The notes: a model not told the origin generated them from the letters alone. A stretch of DNA of 6,162 bases from UMGS1908 sp964432825 (GCA_964432825.1 CAYSOX010000024.1:1-6162); one strand, 5' to 3'. Counted from the first letter of the stretch, positions 1 through 5,879 are shown. Program-made: numbers and translations.

Positions 1-248
1 AACTCAAAAAAACTATCGTGATGTGTGCAGTTAATTACCGTATTGGAATTTTTTAAACAGACAAAAATATATTCACCAAAAGAAAAAGGGAAACTGCAAA
101 AAGCAAGTTTCGCTTTAGGTTTTTTAACACCTTTAATCTTTGCCCGAATTAACCCCCTATCCACCGAAAGTAGGGTTAAAATTTTATCATACTCACCAAT
201 ATCTAAAGCCTCTAAACAAATTGCATTTTCCTTTTTTTCTCTATCCAT
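1..248 (-). CDS. recO: RecO, DNA repair/recombination mediator (5' part, cut by window edge)
   Basis: N-terminal ~82 residues of RecO, which helps load RecA on SSB-coated single-stranded DNA in the RecFOR pathway (family knowledge). Translating the minus strand from ATG at 248 gives MDREKKENAICLEALDIGEY, then DKILTLLSVDRGLIRAKIKG and VKKPKAKLAF. This is the RecO OB-fold pattern: an 'iVLkt.diGEyDkilTlls...G.i.akaKGvkkpkskl' layout. The frame stays open to position 1, so the C-terminal zinc-finger and helical part is outside the window. ATG 248 gives the usual short N-terminus but has only a weak upstream purine stretch. GTG at 275, nine codons earlier in the same frame, has AAAGGG at a better distance and is a real alternative. 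The location after era and a YqzL-like gene matches the order in Bacillus. The ORF on the opposite strand at 25-270 is a shadow of this gene. Confidence 0.88.
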   Translation of the reverse strand, partial: MDREKKENAICLEALDIGEYDKILTLLSVDRGLIRAKIKGVKKPKAKLAFCSFPFSFGEYIFVCLKNSNTVINCTHHDSFFE

Positions 249-358
249 TTTCTTAGTATGTGAAACATAATACACCGCCCTAGCCCTTTGTTTTAAAGCA
301 ATTGCACAAATCTAAAATTACGCTTATGTCTCACATAATACCTTTTGTTTTTTTTGTT

Positions 359-487
359 TTACCTTTCGTTTTCATCTTTTAAATCGTTATACAAACGGTA
401 ATAGTTTATATTCCCCGAACTTTTAAAAAGTTCCCACGCAAGGTCTTTTGCCGACTTTTCATTTTTATTAATTTTATTTTTTGCCAT
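359..487 (-). CDS. yqzL: YqzL-like small protein
   Basis: A 42-codon ORF starting ATG-GCA at 487 and ending TAA at 359. Its core, WELFKSSGNINYYRLYNDLK (residues 18-37), resembles the short YqzL family of Bacillota, where a 'W..F..TGNId.YLlyke' core is typical. I make this match from memory of the Bacillus subtilis protein, which also sits between era and recO. The N-terminal ~15 residues are lysine- and asparagine-rich. There is no signal peptide, membrane segment or catalytic motif, and the function of the family is unknown. The Shine-Dalgarno AAGGTGGG (496-503) is good but lies between and partly inside the arms of a 10-bp inverted repeat that ends one base before the start codon. It lies 75 nt after era and about 110 nt before the ATG of recO. 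Confidence 0.8.
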   Translation of the reverse strand: MAKNKINKNEKSAKDLAWELFKSSGNINYYRLYNDLKDENER

Positions 488-526
488 AATACTTACCCAC
501 CTTAAATATTTTCTATGGTAAGTATT
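488..526 (-). promoter_or_regulatory. Inverted repeat around the yqzL ribosome binding site
   Basis: On the minus strand AATACTTACC (526-517) and GGTAAGTATT (497-488) are perfect 10-bp complements separated by 19 nt. The 3' arm ends immediately before the yqzL ATG (487). The AAGGTG of the ribosome binding site falls at the 3' side of the loop. In mRNA this would be a hairpin touching both the ribosome binding site and the start codon. As DNA it could be an operator: a TTGTCA (531-526) and a weak TATTTA (508-503) with 17-nt spacing overlap it. A start from that promoter would probably remove the ribosome binding site, so I favour an RNA role. Whether it regulates anything is inference. Confidence 0.55.
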
Positions 527-562
527 GACAAAATTTCAATTTTTAATACACTATGCTAAATT

Positions 563-1462
563 TTAAAGTCCTTTTTTATCATAACCAAAATCTCGAAGCG
601 TACTTATATTATCTTGCCAATTTTCACGAACCTTAACAAAGGTATGCAAATTTACGCGTTTGCCCACAAGTTCCTCTATTTCTCTTCTTGCGCTTATACC
701 TATCTTTTTAAGCATTTCACCATTTTTGCCAATTATTATAGGTTTGTGATTTTCTTTAGTTGCAATTATTTCCGCCTCAATTTCAACAACCTTATTTCTT
801 TCGTCAAATTTTGGGATATCTACCGCAATTCCGTGAGGAATTTCCTCTTGCAAAAACAAAAGTGCTTTTTCTCTGATAATTTCAGCGGTTAAAAAACGAA
901 TTGATTTGTCTGTTATCTGGTCAGGGTCAAACATAAATTCGCCTTCTGGAAGTTTTTCGACAATCAACTGTATAAGTTTTTCAACATCTTTACCCGTTTT
1001 TGCGCTTGTTGAAACAAACTCGCTAATATAAGGCAAATCATTCAATTTTGCAAGACTTGGATAAACATCATCATATTTTGCTATATCCGTCTTGTTTATA
1101 CAAACAAAAATTGGTGCTTTGACATTTTTATATTTTTCAATCAATTTAAAATCTTTGTCACCAATTTTTGTGCCATCTAGAACAATAAGCAAACAATCAA
1201 TACCACCTATTGCAGTATCTATGCTTTTTTTCATATATTCACCAAGTTGGTTTCGTGGAGTTATTTCTCCCGGGGTATCGACAAATACTATCTGGTAGTC
1301 CTCACCCGTTTTTATTCCTAAAATTTTATTGCGTGTAGTCTGAGGCTTAGGTCCGGTTATGGACACTTTTGCACCCACCATTGCATTAATTAGGCTACTT
1401 TTTCCAACATTTGGGCGCCCTACAACGGCTACAAAGCCCGACTTGGTCTTCTGTTCATTCAT
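563..1462 (-). CDS. era: Era GTPase, 30S ribosomal subunit assembly
   Basis: Essential GTPase that binds the 16S rRNA 3' end (GAUCA next to the anti-Shine-Dalgarno sequence) and acts as a checkpoint in small-subunit maturation (family knowledge). At 299 aa it has normal full length. Visible GTPase motifs: G1 GRPNVGKS at residues 15-22, G2 TTR around 42-44, G3 DTPG at 62-65, G4 NKTD at 123-126 and G5 SAK at 153-155. The C-terminal KH domain carries IIIGKNGEMLKKIG (242-255), the RNA-binding loop, and the protein ends with the usual W..... LR.FGYD tail. The EIPHG element (207-211) typical of Era is present. The ATG at 1462 is preceded by a perfect AAAGGAG (1470-1476) with 7-nt spacing. It lies 187 nt after ybeY and 75 nt before yqzL. 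No residue expected for GTP binding is missing. Confidence 0.98.
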   Translation of the reverse strand: MNEQKTKSGFVAVVGRPNVGKSSLINAMVGAKVSITGPKPQTTRNKILGIKTGEDYQIVFVDTPGEITPRNQLGEYMKKSIDTAIGGIDCLLIVLDGTKIGDKDFKLIEKYKNVKAPIFVCINKTDIAKYDDVYPSLAKLNDLPYISEFVSTSAKTGKDVEKLIQLIVEKLPEGEFMFDPDQITDKSIRFLTAEIIREKALLFLQEEIPHGIAVDIPKFDERNKVVEIEAEIIATKENHKPIIIGKNGEMLKKIGISARREIEELVGKRVNLHTFVKVRENWQDNISTLRDFGYDKKGL

Positions 1463-1518
1463 TATAATTCTCCTTTATTTTCGTATACTTTAATTATTAA
1501 AATTAAAAATTTCGGCTT

Positions 1519-1547
1519 TTAATATATTTTCAATTTGTTTTGTTCAA
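1519..1547 (-). promoter_or_regulatory. Weak candidate promoter upstream of era
   Basis: In the 187-nt gap between ybeY and era the minus strand shows TTGAAC (1547-1542), a 17-nt spacer and TATTAA (1524-1519). Each box matches the vegetative consensus at about four of six positions. The gap is very AT-rich, so such matches arise easily by chance. The size of the gap, in a cluster where the other junctions upstream are 1-3 nt, is the main reason to suspect a separate era promoter. No convincing terminator follows ybeY, so read-through is equally possible. Confidence 0.25.
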
Positions 1548-1649
1548 CCTTTAAAATCTTTTCTAATCTTTTGATTTAGCGTTAGTAATATACTTGCAAA
1601 ATATATATTTAATTATTTGGTTTTAATTAAGTTGACTGTGTTATAAAAA

Positions 1650-2150
1650 TTAAACATCACTGAAATCATAACCGCAAATTTTACCGACTTTCACTTCCAC
1701 TTTGTGCATTATTTCAAAATCCTCGTCTTTTATGTGGTCATAACCTAAGCAATGCAAAATGCTATGCAAACTAAGTCTTACAAGTTCGGTTTCGGTGCTG
1801 TGTCCATATTCTTTTGCTTGAACCTTTGCAACTTCTAAGCATAAAAGCATATCCCCTAGCGAAAAAGCATTATTTTCAGGATTTATATTGTATTTGTGGT
1901 CAACATTTTCGGGGTCTATTATTTCTCCAACCTTTAAATTGATTGACGGAAAACTTAAAACATCGGTTGGAAGGTCTTTCCCACGCTGGTTTTTATTAAC
2001 CTCTTTTATTTCATCCGCAGTTACAAAAGTGACATTAATTTCACACAGTGCTGTTTGGTTTAAGTATTTTAAGCACTCTTCCATCACTCTTTGCATTTGC
2101 TCTCTGGTTTTTTTTAAAACCTTGCATGTATTTAAATAATTAACAATCAT
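1650..2150 (-). CDS. ybeY: YbeY endoribonuclease (16S rRNA maturation)
   Basis: Zinc-dependent single-strand endoribonuclease needed for 16S rRNA 3'-end maturation and ribosome quality control (family knowledge). At 166 aa it has the usual length. The signature metal site H-x3-H-x5-H is intact as HSILHCLGYDH at residues 129-139 (H129, H133, H139). The conserved block QRGKDLPTDVLSFP (55-68) contains the family arginine R56, and LGDM (98-101) precedes the helix that leads to the metal site. The N-terminal part is more variable. The ATG at 2150 follows the yqfD stop by 3 nt, and its ribosome binding site (GGAG) lies inside the yqfD coding end. The two are therefore probably translationally coupled. 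PhoH, usually the direct neighbour of YbeY, is not here. Confidence 0.97.
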   Translation of the reverse strand: MIVNYLNTCKVLKKTREQMQRVMEECLKYLNQTALCEINVTFVTADEIKEVNKNQRGKDLPTDVLSFPSINLKVGEIIDPENVDHKYNINPENNAFSLGDMLLCLEVAKVQAKEYGHSTETELVRLSLHSILHCLGYDHIKDEDFEIMHKVEVKVGKICGYDFSDV

Positions 2151-2153
2151 CTG

Positions 2154-3290
2154 CTATTCTCTCCGCGTTGTAATATTTAAAACAGTCTCTATATTGCACA
2201 CAACTTTTGTCATCTCCCCCATCTTTATAACCTTATAAGTTACATCAATTTCTTCGGCTTTTTCGGGAAGTTTTGCCCGTGCATTTTTTAGCGCCTCGGC
2301 TTTTAATCCTTCAATTAACTGTTCATCAGGTATTATATCACAACTTTCCTCAATTTCATAGTAGTAAATTGAAAATTTTTTAATTGGTAGCAAATTATTT
2401 TGACTTAATTTAACTTCTTTTATTTCCGTTTCATATTTTGAAAACATATTTTTTGCATCTTCTTCGGTTAACTCCCCCGAATAAAACCTCTGTCCAAAAC
2501 ATTCTAAGAAATTAATTTCAACCACCCTGCCCGTTCTTTTTACATTTTTAATTTCGTTACTCCCAACTTGGGTTCCATCAATCCAACATCTTGCAAAAAT
2601 GTCACCCTTTGCCTCCATAAAAACATCACCAATATCGCTAGAAGTTATAAGCGGTTGCCCCGAAACGACCGCCTCGCCAACATTTACAAGCAAATTCCCA
2701 CTAATAAAGTCAATTCTCTCAATAACACCACTAAACCCCGCAACAATATCTTTTTGCTTTTCTACCCCCTCTTCTACGGCAGGTTTAACAAAAACCTTTA
2801 AATTCACCCCCTCTGTCTCTACCACAACCATAGAACAACCTTTAACATTTTTTAAAATCAACCTTTCCATATCTCTTGTGGAAATATTTTGTCTTTTTGC
2901 ACCAATTTTTAAATTTTCTTCCACCAAAAACTCTTCCACTAAATGTTGAATCTCAACATTTCCGCCCTCAACCTCAACTTCAACCCTCCAATAAACTTGA
3001 GTAGTAAAAAAGCATACAAATATTGTGAATACAACACCCAAAAGTAATCCAAACCTATACCAACAAGACTTCAAAAGGTATCCAATACCACTACCGCCAA
3101 CCACGGCAAATTGAAGTTTGTACAAATTCAAAACCTCTTCAACCCTTTTAAAATCTTTAGTTTTGCACTCTAAAATTAGTTTGTCATACTCCACCCGACT
3201 AACATTTTCAAGATATATTCCCTTTTCATACAAGGCATTTATAAACCTATCCAAATTAAGCCCTGTAATTTCAACCCGAAATTTACCCAT
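2154..3290 (-). CDS. yqfD: YqfD-family sporulation membrane protein
   Basis: A 378-aa protein of the YqfD family, a sporulation-associated membrane protein expressed under sigma-E in the mother cell of Bacillus; its biochemical role is unknown. Residues ~1-70 form a small soluble N-terminal domain. A single membrane segment at ~79-98 (rich in L, G, V, F, I) is followed by WRVEVEVEG at 101-109, the usual junction in this family. A long extracytoplasmic-type part then includes KIGAKRQNISTRDMERLIL (128-146) and FSGVIERIDFISGNLLVNVG (186-205), which match the 'G..g..k..id...iE..il' and 'G.I..i....G...V..G..V..G..Li' patterns I associate with YqfD. The start is one nucleotide after the yqfC stop, with a weak CAGGGG site inside yqfC, so coupled translation is likely. 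The end abuts ybeY. Confidence 0.9.
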   Translation of the reverse strand: MGKFRVEITGLNLDRFINALYEKGIYLENVSRVEYDKLILECKTKDFKRVEEVLNLYKLQFAVVGGSGIGYLLKSCWYRFGLLLGVVFTIFVCFFTTQVYWRVEVEVEGGNVEIQHLVEEFLVEENLKIGAKRQNISTRDMERLILKNVKGCSMVVVETEGVNLKVFVKPAVEEGVEKQKDIVAGFSGVIERIDFISGNLLVNVGEAVVSGQPLITSSDIGDVFMEAKGDIFARCWIDGTQVGSNEIKNVKRTGRVVEINFLECFGQRFYSGELTEEDAKNMFSKYETEIKEVKLSQNNLLPIKKFSIYYYEIEESCDIIPDEQLIEGLKAEALKNARAKLPEKAEEIDVTYKVIKMGEMTKVVCNIETVLNITTRRE

Positions 3291-3291
3291 T

Positions 3292-3555
3292 TTACAACCC
3301 CTGTTTTTCTATGGACAGAAACTCACCACCAATAACTAATTCACCCTTTTCTAGCCTTTTTACAACCATTTTCACACCCGAAAGCGAAAGTTTCTCTCCG
3401 TTAATCAATTTTACAACTACACTTGTGTCGCCAAATGACACAATTTGCTTATACCCCTCAATTACAATAAATTTTTCACCATAAATATGCACACAAAATG
3501 CAGGGCTTCCCACCTCGTCACCAAACAACTTTTCAATTTCATTATAAAAACTCAT
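3292..3555 (-). CDS. yqfC: YqfC-family sporulation protein
   Basis: An 87-aa protein matching the small YqfC family, which precedes yqfD in endospore-formers and has no known biochemical function. The core runs HIYGEKFIVIEGYKQIVSFG, then the VVVKLINGEKLSLSGVKMVV stretch, and ends with LVIGGEFLSIE. This fits the family pattern of short beta-strands ('l.I.n..gi..yt...I.i.t..g.l.i.G..L.I..i......I.I.G.i..i'). I chose the ATG at 3555 (MSFYNEIEKLFGDEVGSPAF). A longer frame opens at TTG 3621, but its extra 22 residues are hydrophobic and unlike the family. Neither start has a Shine-Dalgarno site. A sigma-E-like promoter places the predicted transcript start at or next to this ATG, so the mRNA may be leaderless. 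The stop is 1 nt before yqfD. Confidence 0.82.
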   Translation of the reverse strand: MSFYNEIEKLFGDEVGSPAFCVHIYGEKFIVIEGYKQIVSFGDTSVVVKLINGEKLSLSGVKMVVKRLEKGELVIGGEFLSIEKQGL

Positions 3556-3560
3556 ATTAA

Positions 3561-3589
3561 ATATTATGAAAACAAATTTTAGGATATGA
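3561..3589 (-). promoter_or_regulatory. Sigma-E-like promoter for yqfC-yqfD
   Basis: The minus strand shows TCATATC (3589-3583), a 14-nt spacer, then CATAATAT (3568-3561). From memory the sigma-E consensus is KMATATT-(13-15)-CATACAMT, which gives 6/7 and 6/8 matches at correct spacing. It precedes the gene family that is sigma-E-controlled in Bacillus, which raises its likelihood. The -10 ends 5 nt before the yqfC ATG, so transcription would begin at about the A of the start codon. Confidence 0.5.
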
Positions 3590-3799
3590 AAAAGTTTGTG
3601 GCTAAAATTTTCATTGTACAAAAAATTAACATTAAAGCCATTACTAAATTATTAAAAATCACTAAAAATTGAAGCAATCCACTCAGTTTCCTCAAAATAA
3701 AAAACTTCTTGGATGGAGTAACGCCTATTTTTATGACACAAAAATAAAATTCGTCTCAAAAACTACCCCTTCCTTTTACAATATTAATTTTCACCGCAT

Positions 3800-3850
3800 A
3801 AAAAAAACATATCAAGAATTTTAGGCTTACACACCACCTAATTGATATGT
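3800..3850 (-). terminator. Intrinsic terminator after the three-ORF block
   Basis: Read on the minus strand, ACATATCAA (3850-3842) pairs perfectly with TTGATATGT (3815-3807). Inside it TTAGG pairs with CCTAA, with a small bulge. The hairpin is followed directly by a run of eight T (3807-3800). It lies about 50 nt after the stop of the last ORF of the unknown block and separates that block from yqfC. A shorter T-run on the opposite side (3852-3856) could make it weakly bidirectional, but no plus-strand gene needs it. Confidence 0.8.
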
Positions 3851-3897
3851 CTTTTTATATTTACGACTATATGTTTAACAACTTATAGTTTTATAGT

Positions 3898-4182
3898 TTA
3901 CTTTTGTTCTTCTGTGCCAATTATGGTTAATTTTTTACCTCCTTGAAGTTCTCCAAATTGGTCACAAATTTGTTTATAAATTTCTTTGCTATCTTCAATT
4001 GAGCCTCTTGCAATCTCCTCACCACCGTCATACATTACAATTTCTCTATATTTAGAGTCGTCATCAACCGAAGAATCAACCAAAATCTCAACTTTTGTAA
4101 CATCGTCATTATTTTTAGTCTTAAGAGTCCATTTTTCACCATCAAATTCTGCACTGCTTATTTCCTCTGCCATATCTTCCAC
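3898..4182 (-). CDS. Hypothetical acidic protein, possibly the 3' part of a split gene
   Basis: I do not recognise this ORF. From GTG 4182 it encodes 94 aa; an ATG three codons later (4173) gives 91 aa. The product is acidic, with alternating short strands (KWTLKTKNNDD, VTKVEILVDSS, KYREIVMYDGG) and a C-terminal helix plus strand (KEIYKQICDQF, KKLTIIG). There is no signal peptide, membrane segment or metal motif. Neither start has a normally spaced Shine-Dalgarno site: a GGAAG lies only 2 nt before ATG 4173. The frame is open upstream as far as the TAA that ends the preceding ORF (4225-4227), and the 14 sense codons between (NVQTVCYESDNGTL) read like ordinary protein sequence. This is the behaviour expected if the two ORFs were one gene interrupted by a stop codon. 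The hairpin terminator follows about 50 nt after the stop. Confidence 0.5.
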   Translation of the reverse strand: MEDMAEEISSAEFDGEKWTLKTKNNDDVTKVEILVDSSVDDDSKYREIVMYDGGEEIARGSIEDSKEIYKQICDQFGELQGGKKLTIIGTEEQK

Positions 4183-4224
4183 AAGCGTACCATTATCGCT
4201 TTCATAACAAACAGTTTGAACGTT

Positions 4225-4560
4225 TTAGCAAACCTTTCCTTTGTACTTAATCTGGTTACCTTCTACATCGTACTCTGCTACCTCTGTTTCATTCCAAGTT
4301 ATGTATTTTCCTCCTATTTCTCCCGTTGTCTTTGCAACTCTATAAGTTGTTTCACCATTTTCTACACACATTGTTAATACAACATTAACCGCTTTGCCAC
4401 CTTCATTGTAATGAAAACTCCACCAATATGGCTCTTTAGCTAATCCAACATCCTCAAACGAAAAGCAAACTTTTCCTCTTTCAAAATATGTTTTATTATC
4501 ACTTTGCTCGGCATAAGTTACATACACACATGCACCAAGTTTTGTATTTATATTCTCCAA
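4225..4560 (-). CDS. Hypothetical beta-rich protein, possibly the middle part of a split gene
   Basis: Not recognised. The ORF is 111 codons from a TTG at 4560. The product has many short beta-type strands rich in aromatic residues (ACVYVTYAEQ, KVCFSFEDVG, YWWSFHYNEGG, VNVVLTMCVENG, KYITWNETEVAEYD) and looks like a small cytoplasmic beta-domain; there is no signal peptide or membrane segment. The start is poor: TTG, no Shine-Dalgarno, 5 nt after the stop of the upstream ORF and in its -1 frame. The frame is open for four more codons upstream, so adding one T to the T4 run at the end of the upstream ORF would join them as ...KYVEF-LNRLENINTKL.... The TAA at its end is followed in frame by the next ORF. 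Translation by termination-reinitiation is the alternative to a broken gene. Confidence 0.5.
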   Translation of the reverse strand: MENINTKLGACVYVTYAEQSDNKTYFERGKVCFSFEDVGLAKEPYWWSFHYNEGGKAVNVVLTMCVENGETTYRVAKTTGEIGGKYITWNETEVAEYDVEGNQIKYKGKVC

Positions 4561-4565
4561 TCGAT

Positions 4566-5339
4566 TTAAAACTCAACATACTTTTCTGGAGTAACAAATC
4601 CTTTTAACTTACCCAATGACTCAATTAGTTGTTCTACAGTTTTAGCAGACGCTTCAAGGTCAACATCCACACCCATAGTTATATGCTTTTCTAACCCAAC
4701 CTCAGCCAACTCAATATTGCATGTAAGTTCATTTAATAATCTTTCAGCTTTTATAGTATTCATAACGGCTTGTTGGTCGTCTTTATTTCCTGAATTTTTA
4801 ACCTGTTCCAACAATTCTTTTATCAACTCGCGGTTTTCTACCGATGCTACAGTACCTGCAGTTGCCATACCTCCAACCACCTCATTTTCCCGTAAAATTA
4901 AGTCAAGTTTATTCTTAATTTCATCAGATGCATTTTGTGAACTTTCATCGGCTTTTGCTAAGGCTTCTGACACATCATCTAGTTGCCTTTCAATTTCTTT
5001 AAGTTTATCTTCAACATTGCCACTTGAAGACACCTTTCCGCCAATACTTTCAATCATTGATTCAATTTCAGCCAATCTAGCGTCAATTTCAGCCAGTTTT
5101 TCTGGATTCACCTGTTCGGCAGTTGCTTGTTCGGTAATTGCTTGTTCAGGAGTAGCCTTAGTATCACGCACATCATCTTTTCTATTAGTTCTTATCGCAG
5201 TACCTAGACTCAAACCAAAAATCCCTGCAGCCACAGCAGCACCTATTTCTCTCTTCCTCTTTACAACCTTTGTTCCAAGGTTTCGTGCCCGATTTTTTGC
5301 CGAATTAGTTAATTCAGTCATTTTCTCTTTTATTCCCAT
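4566..5339 (-). CDS. Hypothetical membrane-anchored coiled-coil protein
   Basis: No family recognised. 257 aa, starting at ATG 5339 with a strong AGGAGGG (5347-5353) seven nt upstream. Layout: a basic N-terminus (residues 1-31, many K and R), one small-residue-rich hydrophobic segment GAAVAAGIFGLSLGTAI (33-49) that could be a membrane anchor, and a T/E/Q/A-rich linker with EQA-type repeats (63-78). A strongly predicted coiled coil follows, EKLAEIDARLAEIESMIESI (80-99), continuing through DKLKEIERQLDDVSEALAKA (111-130), then more helix to the C-terminus (170-245). The positive N-terminus would keep it cytosolic with the coiled coil outside, but the basic-hydrophobic part could instead be a peripheral amphipathic anchor. 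It is the first gene of the block and the only one with a clear start signal. It ends KYVEF-TAA and may continue in another frame. Confidence 0.75.
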   Translation of the reverse strand: MGIKEKMTELTNSAKNRARNLGTKVVKRKREIGAAVAAGIFGLSLGTAIRTNRKDDVRDTKATPEQAITEQATAEQVNPEKLAEIDARLAEIESMIESIGGKVSSSGNVEDKLKEIERQLDDVSEALAKADESSQNASDEIKNKLDLILRENEVVGGMATAGTVASVENRELIKELLEQVKNSGNKDDQQAVMNTIKAERLLNELTCNIELAEVGLEKHITMGVDVDLEASAKTVEQLIESLGKLKGFVTPEKYVEF

Positions 5340-5387
5340 TGTTAATCCCTCCTATTTTTTGCTAGATATAAAACAATTTAATAAATA

Positions 5388-5417
5388 TTCACTAGCCTTC
5401 ACTAGTGTTACACTAAT
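5388..5417 (-). promoter_or_regulatory. Phased CACTA repeats, candidate operator
   Basis: On the plus strand CACTA occurs at 5390, 5400 and 5411, i.e. 10 and 11 bp apart, about one helical turn. Two copies are the exact 8-mer TTCACTAG (5388-5395 and 5398-5405). The second and third form a perfect inverted repeat, TAGTGT-T-ACACTA (5403-5415), that touches the -10 box of the promoter. A weaker TTCACTTGTG lies upstream at 5456-5465. The arrangement fits binding of a dimeric repressor at the transcription start; the protein is unknown. Confidence 0.5.
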
Positions 5418-5424
5418 TATAGCA
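5416..5424 (-). promoter_or_regulatory. Extended -10 promoter of the three-ORF block
   Basis: The minus strand reads TGCTATAAT, a perfect extended -10 (TGnTATAAT). A TTGTTT (5438-5433) is too close to act as its -35 (11 nt), and nothing better lies at 17 nt, so this is an extended -10 promoter. Transcription would start near 5409 and give a leader of about 70 nt ending in the AGGAGGG ribosome binding site of the 257-aa gene. Confidence 0.6.
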
Positions 5425-5853
5425 TGAAAAAAAAACAACTATTTTTGTTCCATTTTTCACTTGTGGGCAAATTTACTCGTTAAATTTATATCGCTTGAAT
5501 TTATGCCATTTTTAACCATTTAAATAATAATCCTTAAAACACTATACATATAATTAAAGGCTTGGTTTTAAAATTACCATTTGTTATATGCAAAACATCA
5601 CGAGGTTTTTACACTTTACTACCACCCTCTATTTAAAATCCAAATAAATATTTGTCCAAAACTAAATTTATAATCAATAAAAATACTAAAATACAATATT
5701 TAGCATCCAAAACGAAATAAAATACAAAACTACAACAACTCAATACACTACAATATAATCGTGTTCGGCATTATGTTAATTACAGCACAACACTCCGGCA
5801 CCAGTTCAATACACCGCAATAGAATAACCAACAAATAATTTAAACAAAAAAAT
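5425..5853 (-). other. Gene-free spacer between 16S terminator and three-ORF block
   Basis: About 430 nt with no ORF of useful length on either strand; the short ATG frames lack ribosome binding sites. The plus strand is A/C-rich. It contains the degenerate repeats listed separately and a possible weak promoter (minus strand TGGACA 5658-5653, 16 nt, TTAAAT 5636-5631) with nothing recognisable behind it. I see no tRNA, 5S rRNA or riboswitch in it. Confidence 0.5.
5733..5821. repeat. Degenerate direct repeats in the spacer
   Basis: Plus-strand segments 5733-5755 and 5799-5821 share 18 of 23 bases in direct orientation, both with a TCAATACAC core and ending CAATA. A third, weaker copy (GTTAATTACA at 5775) lies between them, preceded like the last copy by CGGCA. 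Spacing is roughly 29-37 bp, so this may be an eroded tandem array. Confidence 0.4.
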
Positions 5854-5879
5854 AACTCTAGAGAAATTTCTCTAGAGTT
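5846..5879 (-). terminator. Intrinsic terminator of the 16S rRNA transcript
   Basis: A perfect 26-bp palindrome at 5854-5879 gives a hairpin with AACTCTAGAG pairing to CTCTAGAGTT around an AAATTT centre. On the minus strand it is followed by ATTTTTTT (5853-5846). It stands about 200 nt after the 16S 3' end with no gene between, so it most probably ends the 16S transcript. Confidence 0.85.

Noticed and set aside
503..531. Promoter TTGTCA-17-TATTTA before yqzL
   Set aside because: The -10 is poor, and a start from it would leave out the yqzL ribosome binding site. The inverted repeat explains the sequence better.
1505..1530. Terminator between ybeY and era
   Set aside because: ATTAAAA/TTTTAAT pairs but is only AT base pairs and lacks a clean T-run; probably AT-rich chance.
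2599..2949. Plus-strand ORFs opposite yqfD, ybeY, era and recO
   Set aside because: All lie opposite clearly homologous minus-strand genes and have no recognisable domain or ribosome binding site.
3556..3621. N-terminal extension of yqfC from TTG 3621
   Set aside because: It adds 22 hydrophobic residues not typical of YqfC, overlaps the sigma-E-like promoter and has no ribosome binding site.
3661..3720. GAAGCAATCC segment resembling a dispersed intergenic repeat seen in many bacteria
   Set aside because: Only ten bases match from memory, and the expected hairpin partner is not present in the window.
4717..5427. 236-codon plus-strand ORF opposite the coiled-coil gene
   Set aside because: It is serine-, phenylalanine- and isoleucine-rich low-complexity translation, as expected from the antisense of a coiled-coil gene, and it runs across the promoter of that gene. 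The minus-strand gene has a strong ribosome binding site.
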